64,000 nucleotides of DNA from Lumbricus rubellus (Eukaryota; Annelida; Clitellata; Crassiclitellata; Lumbricidae), in assembly GCA_945859605.1 (NCBI GenBank), contig OX243821.1:442001-506000 (forward strand). Direction: 5' to 3'. The translations under genes and the position numbers were made by a program. Shown piece after piece: positions 51,141 through 60,822 of this stretch. The stretch's first letter is position 1. Each line of letters starts with the position of its first letter. The notes beneath the pieces are model-generated. The model ran no database searches. It was not told the origin of the DNA and saw only the letters and a list, made by a program, of their open reading frames with translations.

Positions 51141-51416
51141 GCGCTATATAAATTTACGAATGAATGAATGTAAATTGTGTGAACAGACAAATTCTTCTTT
51201 GATTTCTCGTGAAACACAAATCGAATTCGTGTAACTTCATAATAAATTATTAATAAATGATTCAATTGTAAATGAAAGTCAAATCGAAAATTGACATTTA
51301 TTCAACAATTATCCGTTTAAAAAATGTTCTAAATGTGAAGTTTGCACTGACACGTAAATACTAGTTGTAGTCTTTCTAATTAATACATAATTATACACGT
51401 TATAAGAGAGTGTGAT

Positions 51417-52769
51417 TAGTGTTGTGAGGCGGAAATCTTTCCCGGAAAGTTTCATATCTTTCCGGAAACTTTCGGAAACTTTCCGACGTATCTTTCCGGA
51501 AACTTTCCGAAAATTTCCGATATTTTCCATCAACACAATATTACTAAATAACAATTTAAATAAATAAATATGCTTAAACATCATTCACTGTAAGCTATAT
51601 TATTTAGTCATTGCTGATTTTTTCATTCAATAAATGACACTTATTGCTTACTGTTTAGTGAATACACCGACAATACATTTATGAATTAATTGCAATAAGA
51701 CTTCACTGTTATTATGGAGAAATTTTTTTATGATTTGGTCACCTAACTTTTCTTATTTTTTTACTTCTGAAAATATGAAGCAAAAACAGCAATTGATTCA
51801 GTACACTATAGACACCAAATGTTTTAGTAAGTACTGCAACGGATTAATTCCTACATGCAATTATTTTATGCTTGAAATATATATGATGTTATTGGCATTG
51901 CCATTGCAGTGCAAGACTAATCTATTTTCAAATCTGCTTTTCTTGATAATCTGCAAAGAATATGTTTTGGTTTAAATTTCCTATCTATGAGTTGTTGCCT
52001 TGAATAAGCGGCGTATGGACTAAGGAAAAGCCTTTTTTATTATCTTTTGTAACCTTATTTATTTATTTACTTTCCATAATTATTTTCGTTAATTTATTAC
52101 TTCTAAAATCCCTTACATTCTTTCCTTACTTTCAAGGATTCAGCTAATCAGGGGTGGATACAGAAATTTTTGAAGGAGGGGGGGATTCTTGGCCTTGAGT
52201 CTGGAAAAAATTTCCTTGACATCCGCCAAAAATTTTGATGACCTTTTTTAGTCGTCAAGTCTAAATTTCTGGGAAACATATCATTTTATACCAAACATAT
52301 TACACATTATATTCATTGTTCGAAATCTTGTTGAAACCAAATGGGGGGCCACGATACATGGGCATTTCTAAATGGGGGAGGGAGGCATGGCCGGATAAGC
52401 CGCTCCCTGGATCTGCCCCTGGAGCTAATGTACATCATCATTCAATTGTTGCAACATAATCCTAAATAGCACAGTGAAGGAATTACTTGAGCAGGCTCAA
52501 AGCAGCTGCCAAAATGTCAAATTGTCAGATATTCTGAACTGATAATGAAAGTATTTAATGGTCATTTTAATTCTTTTAAGGTGAACATTTCCCACGTTGC
52601 CAGAAATACTGTAAATAAGAGGAACTTTAAAAACTCAAATTTTCCTATGTTTCTGATAGGGAAATATGTTATCTTATGCGTTAGATGTATTTTTCGGCCT
52701 ACAGAAAATATCCGGAAAGTTTCCGGAAAGTTTCCGGAAAAATATCTTTCCGGAAAAGCTACATCACTA
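51417..52769. mobile_element. hAT-like element, family O (1.35 kb) with CCGGAAA arrays
   Basis: AGTGTGAT flanks both sides (51409-51416 and 52770-52777). The termini are TAGTGTTGTGAGGCGG and, complemented, TAGTGATGTAGCTTTTCC. Both subterminal regions (51430-51530 and 52705-52757) are arrays of TTTCCGGAAA(G/C)TTTC units. The interior is AT-rich without a transposase. Family F (52149-52421) is nested inside. Confidence 0.8.
52149..52421. mobile_element. hAT-like MITE, family F (273 bp), nested
   Basis: Ends CAGGGGTGGATACAG and CTGGATCTGCCCCTG. Flanks CAGCTAAT and GAGCTAAT agree at 7 of 8 bases. The interior has GATGACCTTTTTTAGTCGTC, the shared hairpin motif. It is younger than its host element O. 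Confidence 0.8.
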
Positions 52770-53343
52770 AGTGTGATTATGCAACAGCAAAATAAAGAAT
52801 AATAATAACATGCTTAACTGATGTTCGTAAAGTCACAGGTTCATTAAATGCATTAACAAATAAACCGGTTCTTATATCACACTGCTCGTACAGTTGGGCA
52901 GGCCCCGTTTCAGTTGGGGTAGCCCCACCTCTGTTTCGGCCCTAATTTATAATATCTTTTACTGTTCTAAGCGTTAAAAATAGAAACCATAAAACAAGAT
53001 AACATAACCAATTCACAGTTCAATACATTCTCATTGACCGTATAATGTCAATGTAATTCAACGTTAAACATCCAAACATTTCCATGATTAATATTTGATA
53101 AAACAGACACTTAGTGCTAAATGCAGTTTTCAATCAGATCTTTTAAGCTGAACAATTTAGAGATGAAATTGAACATATGAAGAGAAGTCGGAGGTTGTCA
53201 GTAATTCAGGTAAATTGAAGAGAATGTAAGTTCCATCTGCGAAGGAACAGAAAATGAAGTAATGTAATGTAAATCTTGGAGATTGATGCGCAGTATGCTG
53301 TTCTCATAGGTGTCAAAGCTGATATTGGACACCCACAAGCACA

Positions 53344-53655
53344 TTGCTTATGGTGAATGAGGTGGAGAATTTCTCAGCACCCACAAAACCCACTTTGTCA
53401 GGGAGACCAACTTATTCATCGGTGATATATCAAATCAAGTCTACAAAAGGCCAGGACTGCCCTTTTCGTTCTGGTGCCAGGTCAAAATTCGGAGAGGTCA
53501 AGCGGAGGAGACGGCGTGGTGATACGGTGGTTATAATTGATGAAGCCCACCATGTTGTGTGGTATAACCCGAGTAAAATCGGGATAGGACAGGGACGCAA
53601 TCCGGCCATGATCCCCATTAAAAGATTTGCACAGGACGTGGCCCCTTCCCATTAG
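53344..53655 (+). other. Unidentified open frame of 103 codons
   Basis: The frame has no ATG at its nominal start with a good context, and no splice or family support. It encodes a Lys/Arg-rich segment, then DEAHHVVWYNPSK and GIGQGRNPAM. Composition is less repetitive than other stray frames here. It could be a fragment of a mobile element or chance. The rest of 52778-54126 shows nothing recognisable. Confidence 0.15.
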
Positions 53656-54126
53656 GTTTCAAACTTTCAATCAATGCAATGGGAAAAGGTACGAGAGAGA
53701 AAAAAACAAATAACTAAAAAAAATCAGCGTTCAAGTAACTGGAGTTGCTACGGTTTCTTAGAAATTCTTGGGAGAAACACCAACGAAAATTTGTTGTCTA
53801 CACGAAACCATAAATTTTGCTCCCCCCCTCCCTTAAACATTTCTGTATCCCCCCATCCATGGGATAGGAATCATAGCATAGCTTGAACCGTTCCGATTTC
53901 AGTTGAGAGAGGAAATGAAGATGCTGTAGAAAACGAAATGCAAGAATCAGTACTAGTAATAAATTCAAAACAAATGTAGCCACACAGTACCAGAAAAAAA
54001 TGAAAAAATGTGCACGAACCAACTTTCAAGTTCAGCGGTTGATAAACGAGATGTTAAGACGACTTTCACCAAAGTTACAACAAATATCGTAAAGCTGAAT
54101 AATCCGCTACGTTGAAACTCTGTTGC

Positions 54127-54385
54127 CAAGGCCGTAGCTAGGTGGGTGTTTGAACACCACCCGAAATGAAAAATGTAAAAAAATAATATACGCATTTACT
54201 AGCACATGATGTAAAAACCGTGAAATAAAACCATGAAAACACCCTCCGAAATGAAAAATGTTAAAAATAATAGAATGCATTCACTGAAAAAACCCATGAA
54301 ATTAGGCGAAAAATGATTCGATGACTACAAAAAATCGTCGAAAATTCCCCCCCCCCCAAATCAAATCCTGGCGGCTACGGCCTTG
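54127..54385. mobile_element. hAT-like MITE, family G (259 bp)
   Basis: Ends CAAGGCCGTAGC and GCTACGGCCTTG are perfect inverted repeats. TCTGTTGC flanks both sides (54119-54126 and 54386-54393), an exact 8-bp duplication. The interior has GATGACTACAAAAAATCGTC, a variant of the shared hairpin motif, and a poly-C tract. Confidence 0.85.
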
Positions 54386-54729
54386 TCTGTTGCTCTCACT
54401 TTCATTAAGTCAAACTTATCAACATTTACTTTTATAGGCAATACTTAGAAATTCGTCAAACGCTTTAAAATCTCATCACTAAAAACTGTAGCGTATGAAA
54501 TGTGGAAAGCTGTTGTTTACTTCCATATTTAAACTTTCTGAATGTTTTCTCAAGTTTGCAATTAAAAGCAGAAAGTGGAAGAAAGCAGAAACCGTTTTTA
54601 ATGGAATATCATTTCATTCGAATATCATGACAATCGTCCATATCTTCATAACATGCAGAACCATTGTTAATTAAGTTTGCGTAGTCTGAGTGGCGGTGGG
54701 GGTGTCCGTGGTCCTCTGGGGGTGGGAAT

Positions 54730-57233
54730 CTACCACCAGAGCAGTGGTCCCCACATGAGCGATCCAAGTGCCGCCCCAGCCACCACCCCCATCGCCACAT
54801 CACCCCCATCGTAGTCTCGACGATAGTAGTACGGCTGGTCTGTGTAGATGACAGTGTTTCCTCCGCCTGGCTGCTGGACCACTGCAACCAAATTACGATC
54901 CAAACACAGAATAATTAATGCTTAATAACTAATATTTAATTAATGCTTAGTAATTAATAATTAATTAAATCAATCAAGAAATAAATTGTAGCTATTTATT
55001 GACAGATCATCAACCAAATACAAAATAACATCCCAGGGCTGTTTTTAAGGAATTTTTAGAACTGCACAACTCCTTCTTTCCTTTCCCATCCTCCATGGTA
55101 AATTACTTCCAATCGGAGAACAATTACCATTTTTGCTAGTTTTAACTGTACAGAATTGCTTATATAACTGCACAAATCCATTTAGAACTGCACATTTTGT
55201 GTACAACTGCACGTTAAAAAGTCATGTAACAGTGATCAGTACAAACTCAATGACTTTCGAGTGATCGGTGCATAAGTCATTTGAAGGATCAATATAAAAA
55301 GGTTGTTATGGACCCACTGAGGCTGGATTGACTCTTCCTTTCTCCAAAACATTTGGCTGTTGTAAAACAAAGTGCACGCAACGATTTAATGCCATGGTAT
55401 TTAGAGGCACCCTTGAACACTACGTTGGAGACGAGAACCTAAGGGACTTTTACTACATCGGGTAAAAAATAAATAAATAATAATACTAACAATTCTCTCT
55501 CTTCTTAAGACCTATTTTTTGGTCTGGGTTCTCATACTGGGTGCGCCACTGACTGGCCATGACTGTGGGCAGTGATATAGAAATCACTAATTACATTACG
55601 TTACATACATACCTACAGTAGAAGACACAAAACCACTGTAGACTGACCGTATGGTGGTGGGTGCGTGCCGTAGTACGTCTGGTTCGGATATCCATGAATG
55701 GTGACCGACTGCGATGAATACGGAGGCGGTGCACCGTGACCGGAAGTGATGACCGTGGTGTAAGGAGGTGGATTCTCACTCATGCGGATCACTCGCGCTT
55801 GCTCCACAGATATCTGCCACGCTCTACAGAACACACACCATCGCAAACAACTTTACTACCACCACTACAACTACCGCTCCTGATTGAAGCTAACACCCTG
55901 TAGCACAAAAAGCACCTCCCACCGGTTGTCTCATCAAGTGGTGCTATTAGAAGTTTTCAATTACAATAACAAAGAACTGCTATTATTCTTTTGCAGTGTG
56001 AAGTTGTGCATTGAAAATGATTTTACAGTGAAGGCATTTGGACTGCAATGTTCAGATCAGAAAAAAAAAAAATTGACTAGACACCAGTAAAAGAATCATC
56101 CTAGTACGTAGGTTATTAAAGTTCATTATTTAACCGCTCTATGTTACTGCATAGATTTTTGTTGTATGTGCACTTGTTATAGCGCCCCTTCAAGCTCCCC
56201 CTACTCAGAGGTGCTCCCGAATGCAGAGTGGACACTGCATCGGAGTTTCACATCGAAGCGCTGAGCAATTGTGAGTGGACTTGCCCAAGGTCCTTACGAG
56301 GTGAGCTGGATTCGAACCTCGAACCTTCCGGCTCCAAGGCAACGACGCCACTACTACACCATCGCGCCCCTACAAATATGGTTAGATATGGTTAGCTTGC
56401 AGTTAATATTTATACAGACATATGTTATGGTGCAAGTAAACTTTCAATTACCTATTGCAGAGTTTATTGCCTCATGTCAGCTTTCCTACCTCATGATGCC
56501 AGTTTTCTGGCCTTATGTCAGCTTTCATTCCCACGCACTTTAAACCCTAATGTCAACTAGCTTTCTTACTCGGTGTTAGTTTTCTTACCTCATGTCGTCA
56601 ATCGACTCAGCGCACATTGTGAGTGTCTGGTCGTTTACAAAGACCAACATGATGAGACCACTCGAGTCAAGACCCTGCGGGGGAGTGACCCCAGAAACCT
56701 AAAATATTCATCATTTTATTATTATTGTTAATCTCATCTTCAAGCAGTATAATTTGGTACCGGCGTAAGCTGGGTAGTAAACAGCAAGTCCTGCGATACG
56801 CTGGCCTCGTGTCCAGGACCTTGGAATTCGTCCATTGCTGGCTAAGGTCTATGGAAAAGGAGATGAGTGCCTCCCTATGTTCCTCATGGAACTGGATAGG
56901 ACTTTACTACTTTATTTGTTATTTTTACAAATTTCATCTTCACAATAATAATAATTGCATTCAGCGCTACAACGGCATTGCATTTCAAGGTACTCCTCAC
57001 TAATGTTGCAGAGGGCAAGGCCTGAACTTCCAGACATTCAGAAAACAGCTCTTAGTATAATATTTTTGACTCCTGAAGGATTATGTAAATATAATAATAA
57101 TAAATGTAATTATAAACATAATAATAATAATAATAATAATAATAAGGTGCTGTTCCAGATGTTTTTATTTGATTAATTAGTGTTTCCCTGAGGGATCATA
57201 TATACCTATAATAATAACAATAATAATTTATTC

Positions 57234-57282
<49 letters not shown>

Positions 57283-58190
57283 GGTGCAGTTCAAGATGTT
57301 TTTATTCTATTAATTAGCGTGTAAGTCCCTGAGGGATCATATATACCTATAATAATAACAATAATAATTTATCCATAATAATAATAATGCCAGATGAAGA
57401 TGAAATCAAGACAGAACATAGCTTGAAGAAGAAGTAGTGCTATATAAATTATCCAGGAGTGAGTGGATGATAGGATGAGTCGACGAGCGCGTTCAGACCT
57501 GTGAACCAGTTTTGATGAGCAGACATTTCGTCGGAATGACGTAAGCTTCATCCGCGACGTGACTGTCAGGACTCTCAAAGAACTTGAGAACGCCGTCCGT
57601 GTAAAGAACGAACCAACTCTTCTTCCAACGTCGCAACACAGAACCTGCGACAGAAAGAACAACCAAGATAATAAGCTGATAGATCAATCGAAATTTATAT
57701 AGTGCCACACAGTTGTTTAGAGGGTGACAACATTTGTACAGGAGACTCTTTTCAAGCAATTTAAAAGGGAATTGTGTGGGAAAAAGTGTATCGAAGTGCA
57801 TTACCAACGAGGTAGATGTCCTAGCCCAACATAAAATTTTATGCCCTTTACTTAAGTCTTGTGACACTCAAAGTCTACTTGCACCAGGATTTTAGTGTGA
57901 TATTACAGAAGGACTTAGAATGGCACAAGGATAAAAGAGCTAAACAATTGAAGATTATTAAATATGCATCTTGAAGTGGCACTGCACAAATGTTAGGATT
58001 GAAATGAAGCAGTGTATGATCTAACAAACATTCATGCTGAAATGTTTTATCAACATCAGTTGACATTCAGAACATGATCCACACATTTCTCTAGTTTCCT
58101 CATTTCAAATGACGTAGCAGATTGTAGCGCAAATAAATGCTTCTTACTCAGTCGGTAAAGCCAACCAGCTTTGGCGATTTCAAACGACAT
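54730..58190 (-). CDS. Evectin (PLEKHB) orthologue, PH-domain membrane protein (5 exons, 208 aa)
   Basis: Minus-strand coding exons: 58148-58190, 57499-57644, 56589-56698, 55648-55823 and 54730-54881. All junctions are GT-AG and in phase. Residues about 5-115 form a PH domain: AKAGWLYR, then VLRRWKKSWFVLYTDG, ending ESIDDMRAWQ. Lys22 in RRWKK aligns with evectin-2 Lys20, needed for phosphatidylserine binding. The middle is Pro/Tyr-rich (NPPPYT, APPPYS, HPPPYV), with PPxY motifs able to bind WW-domain ubiquitin ligases. The C-terminus has RRDYDGGD followed by a Gly/Ala-rich hydrophobic anchor (VAMGVVAGAALGSLMWGPLL), as in PLEKHB1/2. The expected role is retrograde traffic from recycling endosomes to Golgi. 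The usual length is 222-243 aa. Invertebrates often have one gene, so PLEKHB1 and PLEKHB2 cannot be separated. Confidence 0.92.
55034..55226. mobile_element. hAT-like MITE, family C copy 3
   Basis: It begins CAGGGCTGTTTTTAAGG and ends ACGTTAAAAAGTCATG. It is alignable to copies 1 and 2 throughout. Flanks TAACATCC and TAACAGTG agree only at the first five bases, so the duplication has decayed. Located in PLEKHB intron 4. Confidence 0.7.
56166..56370 (-). mobile_element. SINE family 1, minus strand
   Basis: On the minus strand it starts GGGGCGCGATGGTGTAGTAG, has the B-box GGTTCGAATCC and ends in the GGCGCTATAACAAGTGCACA tail. It is alignable to 5668-5875. Located in PLEKHB intron 3. Confidence 0.8.
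56742..56915 (+). repeat. SINE family 2 body, head missing
   Basis: TTTGGTACCGGCGTAAGCTG through GGAGATGAGTGCCTCCCTAT and GGATAGGACTTTACTA match 6251-6420. The tRNA-like head is absent. Located in PLEKHB intron 2. Confidence 0.65.
57080..57390. repeat. Duplicated block with (AAT)n runs
   Basis: The block AAGGTG, then GATGTTTTTATT, AATTAG, CCCTGAGGGATCATATATAC, TATAATAATAAC and an AAT run occurs twice (57147 and 57282). A third CCCTGAGGGAT is near 41008. Located in PLEKHB intron 2. Confidence 0.75.
57690..57860 (-). repeat. SINE-tail-like fragment
   Basis: It begins TTTATATAGTGCC and contains degenerate tail-like sequence. Located in PLEKHB intron 1. Confidence 0.3.
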
Positions 58191-60822
58191 TGTTGACGGC
58201 CTCTAAGCTAATTAAAACGTTCTTCTTCAGCAACTAAAACACACAGAAAATTACATGCAAGAAAATATAATTTTCATAAGGTTTAAAGTGGGTGGGAACA
58301 CGTGGGAACAGTGTTCCCACTGCGCTCAAAAATTCTTGGTCCTGCATTCCCACTGCTCGCCATATGGAACCCGGGAGACACATGTATACATGCATTCCTA
58401 TAAAATTCTTCTTCAGCATTCTCACATTCGGTGTTCCCACTGCTTACTCAATGTCATCTGTGTTTCTGATATTGAAATAATTTACCAATGTCTACTAGAC
58501 TTTAACTTGAAATGGTTTAATTATGATAATTTCACACATTAAATAATAAAATGAATATAAATGTAAGTGGATATTGGTAAATTATATACCACTTGGGGTT
58601 TCATTATCACTTAGGCTATACATGAACCCTAGAGAATTTTGTAAATGCCAAAAGTTACCACAAAATAATACTGCTTTTTGAAAGTTGTCTAGGGAGTTTG
58701 TAAATGCAAAGTGGGTCATGCATTACATCCTACTAACTGAATTTGATCAAACGACTGGAGGCCAAACTATCTGTCAATCGGCTAAATTGGGAAAAAAGAA
58801 AACAAAACTAGATTCAAGTGTAGTCTAACGTCGTAAATTATTTTCTTCCTTTCGATTAAACAATAACGTCATGAATTACTGAAAGCATATTTTAGCAATG
58901 TTTTCATCGCTCATCCACCTTCTACTTCTACTATAAACTATTTTAACCGATCACCTAACTGTTACTTTGACTGCAATAAAATGTATCTGTCGTAACACAG
59001 TTTCGACGCTAAACTACACAACAAAACAATGATTTACGACTGTAAACTACATGTTTACCAAAAACCGAATGGCTGCCTTCTTATCTGTCTTTGATACACT
59101 ATTATGCACAGACTCCGCCCAGTACAACTAGGCCACCAGTCATCGGCTCGTGACAAAATTCTCCGATTCGTCCCATATAACATACGACAGGTCTTTCTTT
59201 TAAAATATCTAATTAGTTGGGTATATTTTAAGCAACATGTGCAATCCAAAAGCGGGTTTTAAATGCGTAAAATAACAAAATTATTGATTGTTTACCTTCG
59301 GAATAACTTGTTATGTTTATCGTCGTGTGTAACGTATGTAAATGCGCAGCTCCAATTACGTCACGGTCTGGTCGCTGAATCGTCAACAAAGTAGCCCAAA
59401 GGTCGCAATTTTATCAGCTAAAATGGCAAAATTGACAAAATGTACGACAAAATGTGCGAGTTGTAGGGAATGGGTCAAATTACGACCTCTATAATTAACC
59501 TACTGTGGTCAATTTATGGGCATTAAAACTGTCGCCGTATCAACTTCAAATGGCTACTCGAAAGTAGCCCAACTCCGGTTTTTCGCGACGACTGCAACTC
59601 TGGTCTAGATAAACATCCATAATGCGAAATTTCTACTGGCACCCTCATTTCCAGTTATTATTGTGAATTTTTCATTATGTGGGCTTATTCGCAAATTCTT
59701 TTTCCAAGCACCGAAAATTTATATCCTTAGAACTAATTTTCTTATAGTAGGCTTAATATTTAAAACAAAAATGTAAATCCTTAAATTCGCACATTGTGTT
59801 CAAAAGCCATGTAAATTTGATAAATTACATTTTCAAAAACATATGCATCCACAAATGTTATCACGATATAATTATGTGCATTATTTTCTTTCAATATATT
59901 TAGCCTAAATGCTTCTTTATTAATTTTCATAACTTAAGCACGGCATGATAGGTTGAAGGTTCCCAGCATAGGATGTAGCATAATTTGCTGCATAAACGAA
60001 TAGTTTTGTCCACTTTTCATTTAATTCTTGATGTAACAAGTTGCTATCTGTCATCTTAAATATATTGAATAAAGGAAATAATTATCTTATTAAAATTATT
60101 ATCGTCTTTCCACCATAAAGTACATTTTATCAGCGGGTGCTATGGCAACGTCTCTGAAGTGGGTCAAGATTTTCGGAGCACTGCGTATCTGAAATGCGTG
60201 TTTAGTTTCCGGGGCACTTGAGTTGAATGAAGAGCTTTCAAAAGTTTGATTAAAATGTCGAATTGGATGATAAATGCGTCTCGTCTGTTCAAACGGTATT
60301 GTTAATTGCTTTGCTATCTGTTTAATCGTGTTAACTTTGCTCGCTCTTTGGACTGAGATAAGGCGATTAACTTGACTTAATTGAATATTGGTCCCGATCA
60401 AACAGTGTCAACTGTCATCTGACCCTGTAGTGGCCCAGCTTTTGGCCTCTGACTTCATTTGCATTAAGTAAACTTTTGCCTGTGTTTACATTAAACACCT
60501 GAGCAGAACTGGAATACCCGGCACGTTTCAGATAGGGTTCCTGTAAGTTTTAGAAGATTTCGTGTAAATTTTCTGTTGTTACTTGTAACTAGTTTTAAGA
60601 ACCGTTTTATAATTTCTTTTTAAAACTGGTAGATCAGTTCTGACTTTCAGTTTTGCGCTGTGTGTTATGTAAATGTACTGTTGCATTTTATTTGTTGTAT
60701 GTTTACGGCATTCTTGACGAAAGTTGAGCCTACAGAGCTTGTGTCAACGCTTTTTCTGATAAGAATTTGTGTTTAACTGAAGATCCGGCGTTGTATTTGG
60801 GAAACGATGGAGTTCTTCAAAG
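58191..60822. other. Intergenic region between divergent PLEKHB and ACADVL genes
   Basis: It contains a degenerate GTTCCCACTGC repeat near 58288-58445 and the family N element at 58816-59070. The rest is AT-rich sequence without a supported gene. Promoters, first exons and the ACADVL transit-peptide exon must lie here, but I cannot place them. Confidence 0.4.
58816..59070. mobile_element. TIR element family N, copy 2
   Basis: GTGTAGTCTAACGTCGTAAA on the left faces the complement of AACATGTAGTTTACAGTCGT on the right. The shared CGTCGTAAATTATT-type core recalls copy 1 at 24490-24905. Exact ends and target duplication are unclear. Confidence 0.45.

Noticed and set aside
60099..60401. 100-codon minus-strand frame between PLEKHB and ACADVL
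   Set aside because: No recognised motif or splice context. Composition is mixed enough to keep in mind, but unsupported.
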